The notes under the pieces: generated by a model | Database searches by the model: none | Told to the model about the DNA's origin: nothing | What the model saw: the letters and a program-made list of their open reading frames with translations, nothing else | Part shown: one piece after another, positions 18,114-26,778 of the stretch | How positions within the stretch are numbered: the first letter of the stretch is position 1 | Layout of the letters: each line of letters begins with the position of its first letter | From: Caldivirga sp. MU80 | Lineage (GTDB): Archaea > Thermoproteota > Thermoprotei > Thermoproteales > Thermocladiaceae | Direction: 5' to 3' | Length of the DNA: 64,000 bases | Assembly (NCBI RefSeq): GCF_001663375.1 | Contig: NZ_LCTF01000002.1 | Span: 40,925 to 104,924 of the forward strand | Position numbers and translations under genes: made by a program

Positions 18114-19995
18114 GTCCCTTAATAACTGGGTCCTCAACAATACCCCAGAGATGCTGCTTAAGCCTCATCCTTAACTCATCAACTGGTATGTCTGGCAACT
18201 CCCTCGTTATCACAACCCTGCCTGGATCAGCTATGGGACCCACCTCAGCCCTAATGACCCTCCTAACCGTCGTCTCATCAACATCACCCTCAATTAGGAC
18301 AAACGGCACCTCGAACTTCTGCTCATCCAATGAGCCTGCAACCACGACCTTCCGCACGCCTGGGACCTTCCTAAGCGCGGACTCCAAATCACCTGGGCTA
18401 ATCCTATAACCATTTATCTTCATTACAGCGTCAGACCTACCCACTGCGTAGATGTTCATGTCGTAATCCATGAGTGCGTAATCACCAACGTAGTAAACCC
18501 CATTAACCCACCTCCTAACGAATTCGATTGGGTACTCAATGGGCATTGCAGGCCATGGAGACCTAGTCACTAAGTACCCAACCGTACTCCTTACGCTGTT
18601 ACCTAGCCCATCAACTACATCAAAATCAAAGCCAGGTATTGGCGGCCCCACCGAACCCGGAACTAGTGGGACGAAGGTGTAATTAGGTAGGCTACCTGTT
18701 ACGAATGTGCCAAACTCGGATTGTATGAACATGTGTATTATCGGAACCCTACCACTTAACTTACTCGGTATAGAGTCTATCGTGGGTACAGTACCCGTGC
18801 CCACGTACTCATAAGCCCAACGCCAAACACTAACCTCGAGAGGCTCAGCCGTGGTTAACACAAGCCTCAGCATGTCAAGGTTATGTGCCCTCAATAACCC
18901 AGCGTCCTGCCTAGAGAGTATCCTTAAGGCACCACCTGTCGTTAAGAACACGGTTACGGCATACCTCTCAAGTATCGACCACCACCTATCCCAATGTGGG
19001 TAGTCAGGCCCACCCTCGTAAATCACCACGGTTGATCCAACCATGAACGGACCAAATAGAACGTAGGTTATACCCGTTATCCAACCTGGCATTACTGTGC
19101 ATAGGTAGGTGTCACGTGGCCTAAGCCCCATCCACCTCGTCGTTGAGTACGTCTGCGTTAAGTAGCCACCAACTCCGTGAGTCAACGGCCTACTGCCGTT
19201 ATCATACCCAGCGTGAATGCCGAATAATGGATCGTTAGCATCATGAACGTAGGCCTCGCCAGGATCCATCGTCGGAACCTCGTCTAGGTAATAATCACGT
19301 CCTTTAACAAGCCTCACATCAATATTAAGCCTCGGTATTACAACAACCTTTACGTCCAAAGCTAAATCACTCAACGCCTTATCAACGGTGTCCTTAACCA
19401 TAATTGGCTTACCCTTCCTTGGAAACGCATCGACAGTAATCAATACCCTGGGCCTCCTATTCATTAATCGCCCCCTAAGCTCATAGGCGCCGAACCCCGT
19501 GAAGACAAATTCAAAGGGCGCGCCAAGTCTCACGGAGGCTAGGGCCGCGGCTATTACCTCGGGAATTGGCGGTGCGTAGAGCATGACCCAATCATGATCT
19601 TTTACCCCTAATCCGCGCAATACCTTCGACATCGAGATGACTAGGTCGTGAAGCTCGCCGTAGGTTAACACCCTGGCGATCTCCTCCTCACCCTCCCAAA
19701 TAATTGCAACCTTGTCCCAAACCCACGTATTCCTATGTTTCTCAATGATGTTCCTATACGCACTTAATTTACCACCGACGAACCACCTCGACTCAGGCCC
19801 CTGACCAACAAGTACCTTGTCCCAGGGTCTCTCCCAAATTAATTGCTTAGCCTCCCTGGCCCAAAAGCCCGCTAAATCCCTAATACTGTCGCTGTGTATT
19901 CTCTTATACTCAGGAAAGCCTATGGCCTTGTACTTCATGGTCGGCGGCACAATCCTACCACCATTAAGTAACTTCTCGAGTACTTTCTTCATCAC
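18100..19995 (-). CDS. acyl-CoA synthetase homologue with lost catalytic motifs
   Basis: The 631-residue protein aligns by eye to acetyl- and acetoacetyl-CoA synthetases along its length (GGYLTQTYSTTRWMGLRP, PGWITGITYVLFGPFMVG, GRSDAVMKINGYRISPGDLE). The ATP phosphate-binding loop, normally TSGSTGKPKG, is replaced by HAGYDNGSRPL. The C-terminal catalytic Lys motif (G-K-x-x-R) is replaced by PVDELRMRLK. Adenylation by the usual mechanism is therefore doubtful, yet the frame is intact, so it may have a non-catalytic or altered role. It diverges from hypA and converges on nikR. Confidence 0.8.
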   Translation of the reverse strand: MMKKVLEKLLNGGRIVPPTMKYKAIGFPEYKRIHSDSIRDLAGFWAREAKQLIWERPWDKVLVGQGPESRWFVGGKLSAYRNIIEKHRNTWVWDKVAIIWEGEEEIARVLTYGELHDLVISMSKVLRGLGVKDHDWVMLYAPPIPEVIAAALASVRLGAPFEFVFTGFGAYELRGRLMNRRPRVLITVDAFPRKGKPIMVKDTVDKALSDLALDVKVVVIPRLNIDVRLVKGRDYYLDEVPTMDPGEAYVHDANDPLFGIHAGYDNGSRPLTHGVGGYLTQTYSTTRWMGLRPRDTYLCTVMPGWITGITYVLFGPFMVGSTVVIYEGGPDYPHWDRWWSILERYAVTVFLTTGGALRILSRQDAGLLRAHNLDMLRLVLTTAEPLEVSVWRWAYEYVGTGTVPTIDSIPSKLSGRVPIIHMFIQSEFGTFVTGSLPNYTFVPLVPGSVGPPIPGFDFDVVDGLGNSVRSTVGYLVTRSPWPAMPIEYPIEFVRRWVNGVYYVGDYALMDYDMNIYAVGRSDAVMKINGYRISPGDLESALRKVPGVRKVVVAGSLDEQKFEVPFVLIEGDVDETTVRRVIRAEVGPIADPGRVVITRELPDIPVDELRMRLKQHLWGIVEDPVIKGLIGS

Positions 19996-20078
19996 CGTTG
20001 AAACGGCACTAGGGTTTAATGAGTATTTTTCACGGAAATGAGTACACTACTTAAATAAGGCTTCCCTGCTTAGTGGCT

Positions 20079-20495
20079 GTGCATGAGTGGTCGCTTGCGG
20101 CAGCCATAGTAGAGAGCGTGGATAGGTGGGCCAGGGATAATAATGTTGATTCAGTAATTAAGGTCGTGGTTGAGATCCCGACCATAGCAATGATAGATCT
20201 CGAAGTACTTAGAGATGCCTTCAACATGCTCAAGCAGGAATCGAGACTTGTAAATGCCGAGCTGGAGGTTAGGCAGGTAAGTCCTAGGTTTAGGTGCAGA
20301 GCCTGCGGTTACGTGTTCTCCGAGAACGATGTAAATAAACAACTAAAGGAATTAATGGGTGAGTACGGTGAGGAGTACCCGCTGCACTTAATGCCCGACC
20401 TAGCACCAACACTCCTTAAATGCCCCAGGTGCGGGTCTCACGATATTGAAATGCTGGAGTCCCAGATAAGGGTTGTTGAGGTGGTTACGAAATGA
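20079..20495 (+). CDS. hypA: nickel chaperone HypA
   Basis: HypA delivers nickel to the hydrogenase large subunit. The GTG at 20079 gives an N-terminus starting M-H-E-W, placing the nickel-binding His at position 2 as required; the frame is open from a GTG at 20073, which would bury it. The zinc ribbon is CRACGY near residue 72 and CPRCGS near 112, with a longer insert between the pairs than in bacteria, as in archaeal HypA. The stop overlaps the start of the next gene, so the two are coupled. Confidence 0.92.
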   Translation: MHEWSLAAAIVESVDRWARDNNVDSVIKVVVEIPTIAMIDLEVLRDAFNMLKQESRLVNAELEVRQVSPRFRCRACGYVFSENDVNKQLKELMGEYGEEYPLHLMPDLAPTLLKCPRCGSHDIEMLESQIRVVEVVTK

Positions 20496-21265
20496 GGGTA
20501 GAATCAATAAGTACGGAGCCTTTAAGGGAGTTAGCGAGGAAGAGGTTGAGCGGTAAGGTTGTTGTGGCCGTAATGAGCGGTAAGGGCGGCGTAGGCAAAT
20601 CAACCATAGCCTCGTTAATAGCAATATTGACGGCGCGGTACGGCGAAACCACGCTCGTTGATTTAGACGTACATGGCACGTCCATACCCAGGGCCATGGG
20701 CGTTCAGGATAGGATGCATGAGGTTAGTAAGGAGGGGATTGAACCAATAAAGGTCCTCGACAACCTAGGTGTCATAAGCATAAGGGGTATAGTAGGGTCT
20801 AAGTACGTAGTACTGCCTGGGGAGCGCGAGGGCAATGTTATGGAGGCTTTACTGGCATTCGCAAACTATGGCGATTCAAGGTTCGTGATAATCGATATGC
20901 CGCCCGGGATGAGCGATGAGTTGCTGGTCCTAGGCAGGGTGACCAGATTCACGCCTATTATAGTCACGACACCATCAAAGCAATCACTATACGTTGTTGA
21001 GGACTTAATAAGGTACTTAATCGATGCCAAGCAACAACCCAGGTACCTCATAGTAAACATGTCCTACATACAACACGGCGCAAGTATCATAAGACCCTTC
21101 GGGGATGTAGGTATGGCTTACGAACTAGGTAAGAAATACGGTTTAAGCATCATAGAGCTACCCATAGACCCATCGCTAGAGAACTACATAGGCTCAATAA
21201 TTAATTACAGGGGAGAGCTATTGAGTAAGCTGGAGCAGATTGTGAGAGCAATCATTGAGAAATGA
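20492..21265 (+). CDS. hypB: MRP/MinD-type P-loop ATPase, probable archaeal HypB
   Basis: The 257-residue protein has the deviant Walker A of MRP/MinD ATPases, SGKGGVGKST near residue 29, DLDVHGTSIPRAMG near 57, and IDMPPGMSDE near 131. In Thermococcus an ATPase of this kind serves as HypB, handing nickel to HypA. The overlap with hypA strongly supports the same role here. No classical GTPase-type hypB is seen in the window. An iron-sulfur carrier role (Nbp35/ApbC type) is the main alternative; its C-x2-C motif is absent. Confidence 0.85.
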   Translation: MRVESISTEPLRELARKRLSGKVVVAVMSGKGGVGKSTIASLIAILTARYGETTLVDLDVHGTSIPRAMGVQDRMHEVSKEGIEPIKVLDNLGVISIRGIVGSKYVVLPGEREGNVMEALLAFANYGDSRFVIIDMPPGMSDELLVLGRVTRFTPIIVTTPSKQSLYVVEDLIRYLIDAKQQPRYLIVNMSYIQHGASIIRPFGDVGMAYELGKKYGLSIIELPIDPSLENYIGSIINYRGELLSKLEQIVRAIIEK

Positions 21266-21274
21266 CGCCTTTAA

Positions 21275-22042
21275 TTACTCAATCATCGCTATGTAGGGTT
21301 TACCTAAGTAACTATGGGTGATTAAAGACACGTAATTACCGAGCTTAAGGTGTGAAATTGCACGGTCCACATCCGTAAACAATATTGACGCTATAGCATG
21401 TATACCAATCCCCTTCAACGCCTTAGGCAGTACGCTCACGCTAGGCCCAGCAACGATGTTGAGGCCCCTGGACATTCGTAATAATGCATCTAACGTGAAA
21501 TTGAGCAGCGCCATGCCGGTGATCACATTAACCCTGCACTTAGGCACGAGTAGGAACTCCTCAACCTCTGAATAAGCATCGCCCCTCATTAATTGGGACT
21601 TCTCAAAAACGTAGCACTCAATACCGCGTTTACGTAACTCACGCACCAATGGGTCGAGCCTACCAATAATACAGACGGGCCCCTCCGTTATTAAATTCAG
21701 AATCCCCTTGTCGAAATTTAGCTCCTTATCGAAGCCCCTATAAATCATTAAGTATTGAGAAATTGCGTTGACGGTGGCTAACCCGAGGACCCTATTAAGC
21801 GTATTTAAATCAATAACCATGTCAACAAGTCTATCGATGCTTGGTGCCTTGACGATCCCAACCCCATGCACTTCCTCATGGGGTATGTGCGCCATACCCA
21901 ACGCCTTCCTGCCAAACCGATCCTTAACGACTACGTAAGCCGCCCTGAGGCACACGCAATAATCATCTATAGAAAGTTCTTCGCCATAAATCTCACCAAC
22001 CACGCGCTCGGCTATGGTTTGAATAATGGGCTTAAGCATCAC
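21275..22042 (-). CDS. DUF364-family putative heavy-metal chelation protein
   Basis: The 255-residue protein matches the DUF4213/DUF364 pattern: an N-terminal alpha/beta part, then CIIGRLDPLVRELRKRG near 127, ITGMALLNFTLDALL near 175, and a GPSVSVLP loop near 197. The family is linked to metal handling. Its start overlaps the end of the ATP-binding subunit of the nickel importer, so it is the last gene of that operon and probably acts in nickel storage or delivery. No enzymatic motif is seen. Confidence 0.75.
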   Translation of the reverse strand: MMLKPIIQTIAERVVGEIYGEELSIDDYCVCLRAAYVVVKDRFGRKALGMAHIPHEEVHGVGIVKAPSIDRLVDMVIDLNTLNRVLGLATVNAISQYLMIYRGFDKELNFDKGILNLITEGPVCIIGRLDPLVRELRKRGIECYVFEKSQLMRGDAYSEVEEFLLVPKCRVNVITGMALLNFTLDALLRMSRGLNIVAGPSVSVLPKALKGIGIHAIASILFTDVDRAISHLKLGNYVSLITHSYLGKPYIAMIE

Positions 22043-22793
22043 GTGCGCAATCCCTATTTAACCCCAATAAATCACTTACATACTCGTCATTGTACGCCTC
22101 AGTTACGCTCATGGTCTCGGTTATGCCATTCCGCAAAACAACCACGGACTTTGCAATCGAGAGTAGGCACGGATCATGGGTGGCGATTATCAGTGTTTTC
22201 GAATTACTTAATAATTGTTTTATTATTGATATTATCCTCCTCGCATGCCTCCTTGAGAGGAATGCCGTCGGTTCGTCCAGCAGGACGACCTCTGGGTCAT
22301 GCACCAGGGCTGAGGCTATTGTAACGAGCTTCTTCTCACCATAACTTAACCTGAGGGGGTTTCTATCCAGTAGGTGCTTTATCCCCAGCAATTCCGAGAC
22401 CTCAGTGATTCGCCTCCTTATGTAATCCTCGCTAAACCCCATCTGTCTTATTGTGTATGCTAACTCATCATAAACGGTGAAGTTGAATAATTGGTCGTCC
22501 GGGTCTTGAAATACGACACCCATTATACCCCTAACATGCCTTATTTCTTTAAATATATCCATACCATTAAAAAGGACCTTGCCCCTCTCGGGCCTTAGTA
22601 ACCCCGCCATTATCATTAAAAGCGTTGTTTTACCACTGCCATTCTCGCCAACAATGACCGTGAGACCGTTGGTAATTTTGAGGTTAACGCCCCTAAGTAC
22701 GTAATCGCTAAGTCCTGGGTACCTGAACCAGACGTCCACGAGTTCCAGGGCCACGCTTCTCATCGATCCTACAGCATCGGTGTTGGTCCCCAT
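22032..22793 (-). CDS. nikO: nickel ECF transporter ATP-binding protein
   Basis: This is the energy-coupling ATPase of a CbiMNQO/NikMNQO importer. Walker A is GENGSGKTT near residue 48, the Q-loop is FQDPDDQLF near 94, the signature is LSYGEKK near 147 (S-Y-G in place of S-G-G), Walker B is EVVLLDEPT near 167, and the switch His is in ATHDP. The start may be the internal ATG at 22763. It overlaps its permease partner upstream by 25 bases. Confidence 0.9.
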   Translation of the reverse strand: MGTNTDAVGSMRSVALELVDVWFRYPGLSDYVLRGVNLKITNGLTVIVGENGSGKTTLLMIMAGLLRPERGKVLFNGMDIFKEIRHVRGIMGVVFQDPDDQLFNFTVYDELAYTIRQMGFSEDYIRRRITEVSELLGIKHLLDRNPLRLSYGEKKLVTIASALVHDPEVVLLDEPTAFLSRRHARRIISIIKQLLSNSKTLIIATHDPCLLSIAKSVVVLRNGITETMSVTEAYNDEYVSDLLGLNRDCARDA

Positions 22794-23584
22794 GGGATCA
22801 CCATCAACGTTACATAGATTATGAATGGTGTGAGGATTACCATTAGTATTAGGTAATCACGCTTGCTTAGTGTAAATGCATAGGTAGTACTATAGCGTGC
22901 ACCAGGACTCCTCGCCTCAATAGCCATGCCCAGTCTCTGTGATCTTTCAATTGAGCGCAATATTAAGTCACTAACTACGGTAGAGAGGATGCGCCAAGTC
23001 TCACTGCGGCTACTCTTAATGAGCCTAACCTCCCTAGCGGCGAGCATCTTCACGGTCTCCCTGGCCATTATGGGTATGTAAAGCAGAAAGAACATCAACG
23101 ACCTAGTTAAGAAACTGGGCATTCTTAAAATAATGAGCGCCCTCACAATATTCATCCACCCCAGATACGACACAGTACCTACAAGCACGAGCGTCGATAC
23201 GGAGACCCTGAGAATAAACGCCACTATTTGGTAAATAACCAAGTACTTAATGCCAGGCAGGCCCAGCTTATATAAATCATTAACAATGGCAGGTAGAGCC
23301 ACGATTAACGTGAAGGATGTGGCTACTGTGAAGGGCTTGATTAACCTTAATAACTCAACACCAAGGGCTAGTAAAAAGGATATTGATGATATGGCCGTTA
23401 ATAATAAAAGCAATAAGTTATTCGTTGACGAAGCCGCCACAGTTAATGCTAACCCTGCAACGAGCGTCAGGGCTGGGTTCGTACGTACATCACTGCCGAG
23501 CATTAGGTCCTCGTAGATCCTCGATAGTTCATCGATGAATAATTGAAGAAGAGAGCTTCGATAATTTTTAAACAAGAGCTTCAC
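22769..23584 (-). CDS. nikQ: nickel ECF transporter transmembrane protein (CbiQ/NikQ)
   Basis: The 271 residues include about five hydrophobic segments (for example TLVAGLALTVAASS, VATSFTLIVALPAIV and FFLLYIPIMA). A conserved coupling helix reads MLAAREVRLIKS near 183, and MAIEARSPGARYST near 230 matches the family ARG-type motif that contacts the ATPase. It follows the nikN-like gene by 12 bases. Confidence 0.88.
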   Translation of the reverse strand: MKLLFKNYRSSLLQLFIDELSRIYEDLMLGSDVRTNPALTLVAGLALTVAASSTNNLLLLLLTAISSISFLLALGVELLRLIKPFTVATSFTLIVALPAIVNDLYKLGLPGIKYLVIYQIVAFILRVSVSTLVLVGTVSYLGWMNIVRALIILRMPSFLTRSLMFFLLYIPIMARETVKMLAAREVRLIKSSRSETWRILSTVVSDLILRSIERSQRLGMAIEARSPGARYSTTYAFTLSKRDYLILMVILTPFIIYVTLMVIPWGPTPML

Positions 23585-23596
23585 CTCCCTTACTTT

Positions 23597-23890
23597 CTAC
23601 CTCCTGCTACGTTTATTATGCACCCAGTTAATTAAGTAACCAATGCCCAGTATTATTAAGAAGCCCATGACCCCGGCAATGGCGTACCCAACCATGTCGG
23701 GTAAGCCGGGTACTGTGTAGTCTATGAATGGGGTCCAATTAATTTGATACCTTATGTCCTTAAGGTGTAAGAGGTCACCAGCAACATCCAGGGGCTCATG
23801 ATACCCAACCAGGTTTGCCAAGTAAACGCCAAACAATGGGGACAGCGCTATCAACACTATTATAGGGATTAACTGCTTTTTACTAATCAT
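23597..23890 (-). CDS. nikN: nickel ECF transporter accessory protein NikN-like
   Basis: This 97-residue protein has two membrane segments, residues 7-26 and 68-88, joined by an extracytoplasmic loop (HEPLDVAGDLLHLKDIRYQI). That is the CbiN/NikN layout; the basic tail HNKRSRR is cytoplasmic. Primary similarity is weak, so the name rests on topology and position between nikM and nikQ, overlapping nikM by four bases. Confidence 0.75.
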   Translation of the reverse strand: MISKKQLIPIIVLIALSPLFGVYLANLVGYHEPLDVAGDLLHLKDIRYQINWTPFIDYTVPGLPDMVGYAIAGVMGFLIILGIGYLINWVHNKRSRR

Positions 23891-24546
23891 GACGCCCTCA
23901 CCCCAACCTTCACCACCTGCGTCAGCTCAGGGTGCTTGGTGAGTAGGTATTGGGCTACAAAGGCCGTTATCGCCCCCTCAACAATACCCAGTAATGCATG
24001 CCACGAAGCCATGACAGGTAGGCTTATGTATATACCGTATGGAAACCACGGGCTAAGACCTATTTCAGTACCCGCCGCGGCACCCGCAATGGTTATACCA
24101 GCCCAACCACCGAGAAAGGCCCCTAGGAAAATACCCCTGCTACCTCCTACATACCTCGTCACTAACCTATAGATTAGATAGCCAACCCAGACGTCTATTA
24201 TGCCCATGTTCAAAACATTAGCGCCTAACGTCGTTATACCACCATCATGAAACACCAGGGCTTGAACCAACAGCACTAGGAACATTACGTAGGACGCTAA
24301 GTAGGGCCCTAAAACAATAGCCGACAACGCACCACCAACGAAATGCAGACTTGTACCCCCTGGAATGGGCCAATTGAGCATTTGGGCAACGAATATGCCG
24401 GCAGCGAAAACCGTCATTAACGGTATTACCCTGGAAACATCGTAGTTTGCCCTGACACGCCTATAGGCGTAGATTAAGTAAGCTATAGTTACCGCGTAAG
24501 TACCCGCGCACCAAATGGGGTCGAGGTATCCATCTGGGATATGCAT
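23887..24546 (-). CDS. nikM: nickel-binding ECF transporter component NikM/CbiM
   Basis: The 219-residue membrane protein begins MHIPDGYLDP, the metal-binding N-terminus in which His2 and the free amino group hold the ion. Six hydrophobic segments follow, with GGTSLHFVGGALSA near 82 carrying another family His. The nickel specificity is inferred from neighbouring nikR and hyp genes rather than from sequence, since CbiM for cobalt is very similar. It is first in its operon, with TATA (TTTATAAA) about 25 bases upstream. Confidence 0.92.
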   Translation of the reverse strand: MHIPDGYLDPIWCAGTYAVTIAYLIYAYRRVRANYDVSRVIPLMTVFAAGIFVAQMLNWPIPGGTSLHFVGGALSAIVLGPYLASYVMFLVLLVQALVFHDGGITTLGANVLNMGIIDVWVGYLIYRLVTRYVGGSRGIFLGAFLGGWAGITIAGAAAGTEIGLSPWFPYGIYISLPVMASWHALLGIVEGAITAFVAQYLLTKHPELTQVVKVGVRAS

Positions 24547-24591
24547 CGTTGCTACGCTGGTTCTGTATTTATAAACTTTATTATCATTATT

Positions 24592-24620
24592 GTAATAATT
24601 TACTATGTAAATATTATTAC
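24592..24620. promoter_or_regulatory. candidate NikR operator upstream of nikM
   Basis: GTAATA-N17-TATTAC, with an inner palindrome TTACTATGTAA, forms a 29-bp dyad. It lies 46-74 bases before nikM on one side and about 53-81 bases before the likely start of the gene at 24673 on the other. The same half-sites and spacing recur before the nickel permease at 26361-26389. NikR sites in enterobacteria have similar form (GTATGA-N16-TCATAC). Confidence 0.55.
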
Positions 24621-24672
24621 ATAATTATTTTCAATTTGTTGAGAAATGTATTTATGTATAGGATTGAAAATA

Positions 24673-25185
24673 ATGCATGTGTCGTCTATAATAGATTTGA
24701 TTCGATTAACTAAGGATTTGTTGAAGGGCGATGTATCGATTAAGATTGACTCGGGAGAAATAGCATTTAGGGGTGCTAGGTTTGTACTTATTGATGCGGA
24801 GTTGGTTAGGGAGTTATGGGGCATTTACTATAACTACTTCGGCTCAGCAACTGCCGTGCTCTTCGAAAGCCTTGACGAGGCCACGGGTAGGGTATTAAGG
24901 AGGAGGATTGGTCTTGAGAGATTCAGTAATGTTAAGGATGTGCTTGAGTATTTAAAGGATGCGGTGAGGCTTGGCGGTTACGGCGTAATGAAGTACAGGG
25001 TTAAGGACCAGGCGGTGGAGATCGTTGTGGAGAACCTGCCAATAGATCTTAGCTTCAGTGATGAGTTTAGGAATGCGATATTCGCATTCACGAAAACCAT
25101 GATCGCTTCACTACTCAATGCTGAGGTGAAGAAACTCTCGGCCGAGGGCAACAATAAATTAATTATAGAAGCAATAATGAAGTAA
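24673..25185 (+). CDS. V4R-domain-like protein
   Basis: The ATG at 24673 has a TATA-like TGTATTTATG about 20 bases upstream; the frame is open from ATG at 24646. The product of about 170 residues fits the V4R (4-vinyl reductase) pattern: ARFVLIDAELVRELWG near the N-terminus, GSATAVLFESLDEATG, a GGYGVMKYRVKD strand, and a helix FAFTKTMIASLLNAEVKKLS. Such domains bind small molecules or act in regulation. It lacks the cysteines of some relatives. Its position opposite the nickel importer suggests involvement in metal or cofactor sensing, but this is only positional. Confidence 0.5.
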   Translation: MHVSSIIDLIRLTKDLLKGDVSIKIDSGEIAFRGARFVLIDAELVRELWGIYYNYFGSATAVLFESLDEATGRVLRRRIGLERFSNVKDVLEYLKDAVRLGGYGVMKYRVKDQAVEIVVENLPIDLSFSDEFRNAIFAFTKTMIASLLNAEVKKLSAEGNNKLIIEAIMK

Positions 25186-25207
25186 TTTCAAATTAAACGG
25201 TTATGGG

Positions 25208-26356
25208 TCACGAAGGTCTTGCATATTTATAAATCCTCAACCTATATATTGTGTATGAGATTGCCCATGTCGCTGTAAATATGAATACGATTATGACCCC
25301 TATAAATGACCATAGGGTCTCACCATTTACCGCGGCTATCCAATCCCAGAATGGCCCAGCTAGGTTGAACTCCGATTGTACCAATCCTAGTAATTCAAGG
25401 GTTCCCACTACCCAAGCCACCATTATCGATATCAGGGTCATTGTTAGGTTGTACCAAAGCTTCCTGAGGGCGTCCCTAAACGCCCAGTTGTAGGCGTAGT
25501 TCATGAAGAAGCCGTCCGTGGTGTCCGTGAGTACCATCCCGACGGTGAAGAGCATGGGAAACACCAGTAGGTACCAGAGTGGGATGTTTACGAAGACCCC
25601 CGCCACCGCTGCGGATATCGCCAATGTGGCAACCTCGGTCGCGGTGTCGAAACCAAGGCCGAACAGGAAGCCTATTGGGTACATGTAGTAATCCCTGTCG
25701 ACTATTTTAAACAAACCCCTGAAGAACTTATTCATGAACCCCCTCCTCATCAACGCATCCTCAAGCCTAGTCTCATCAAGCCTTCCCCTCCTGAATTCCC
25801 TATATATGTCGTAAATCTCCAGCAGCACTAGGAAGTTTAGGAACCCTATTATGTATAGGAAACCACCACTGACTAGCGTACCGATTATTGAACCGTAGTT
25901 CTCAAATAAGGCTAGGTTCTTCACTATGTACCTAGTGGCAACCATCAATGCTATAGCCATCAATACAACCACCGTGGAGTGCCCGAGACTGAAGAAGGTC
26001 CCCGTGAACAGAGACCTCTTCCTCTCCTGAACCAATTTCCTAGTTGAATTGTCTATGGCCGCTAGGTGGTCTGCGTCGAGGCCATGCCTGAGCCCGAATA
26101 GGTAGGCTAGAATGCCAAGTATGGCTAATGTGACGGCACCATGGATATGGGCCACATTGGCTAGGGCCGAAAGGGCCTTACCAGTTAGGGCAATGTTGTG
26201 CGTTAACTGAATAAGGTCATAGAACCAAAGCCAGGCAAGCCCCGTAGCGATTAGTATTGCAGCGTATGTTGAGCCCATTATAACCCAAGCCTTCCTTGAT
26301 ACTTCATCCCTCATTGCATGCCATGTCACTCTACTTCTTAAAGAAATTATTCTCAC
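25208..26356 (-). CDS. nicO: NiCoT-family nickel/cobalt permease
   Basis: The 382-residue membrane protein carries the family signature RHGLDADHLAAIDN near residue 89, the HX4DH element essential for nickel uptake. A second signature, LFGLGFDTATEVA, is near 231. About eight membrane segments are visible. It provides a second nickel importer besides the NikMNQO system. The start is GTG at 26356. Its promoter region carries a NikR-like dyad overlapping the transcription start. Confidence 0.93.
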   Translation of the reverse strand: MRIISLRSRVTWHAMRDEVSRKAWVIMGSTYAAILIATGLAWLWFYDLIQLTHNIALTGKALSALANVAHIHGAVTLAILGILAYLFGLRHGLDADHLAAIDNSTRKLVQERKRSLFTGTFFSLGHSTVVVLMAIALMVATRYIVKNLALFENYGSIIGTLVSGGFLYIIGFLNFLVLLEIYDIYREFRRGRLDETRLEDALMRRGFMNKFFRGLFKIVDRDYYMYPIGFLFGLGFDTATEVATLAISAAVAGVFVNIPLWYLLVFPMLFTVGMVLTDTTDGFFMNYAYNWAFRDALRKLWYNLTMTLISIMVAWVVGTLELLGLVQSEFNLAGPFWDWIAAVNGETLWSFIGVIIVFIFTATWAISYTIYRLRIYKYARPS

Positions 26357-26360
26357 ATTT

Positions 26361-26389
26361 GTGATAAGTAATTACGTAATACTTATTAC
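26361..26389. promoter_or_regulatory. candidate NikR operator over the nickel permease promoter
   Basis: GTGATA-N17-TATTAC spans 26361-26389, the same half-site pattern and spacing as before nikM. Additional GTAATTAC (26368-26375) and GTAATACTTATTAC (26376-26389) elements overlap it. The site covers the expected TATA and transcription start of the permease gene, where a repressor would act. Confidence 0.55.
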
Positions 26390-26479
26390 GAATAAATGTA
26401 ATACATAACTGAGTAATGGTTAAATGGCCATGCGCCACGTAATTTCACGGAATGCGTTATTTCTAAAATTCACTGCATT

Positions 26480-26665
26480 TCTATGGCAACTACCGTTGCC
26501 TCACCGTCTCATGGCGTAATGCAGCCGCGTTCCTTTTACCTCCCGTACGCATTAGGGCTGATATCAATGTTGTCACTATCCTGGCACCACTGGCGCTGAG
26601 TAGGTGTCCTAAGGCTATTGCTCTGCCGAATATGTTCATTGTTCTCGTAAGGTATTCCCCAACTC
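26480..26665 (-). pseudogene. acetyl-CoA acetyltransferase (thiolase), C-terminal remnant
   Basis: On the minus strand NIFGRAIALGHLLSASGARI matches the C-terminal thiolase motif N-x-x-G-G-A-I-A-L-G-H-P-L-G-A-S-G. It is followed by VTTLISALMRTGGKRNAAAL. The Pro after GH and the Gly-Gly are changed, the end is lost, and no upstream part is found. It is a decayed fragment. Confidence 0.7.
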
Positions 26666-26778
26666 CTTGCGATGGGCAAGCATACTAACTACAGCAAAGG
26701 CTTTGTCTACCTCAAAACATCAGCATCACTTATTGACTAACTAAGAGTAGCTAAAACACAGAGACAGATCCTAACCTC

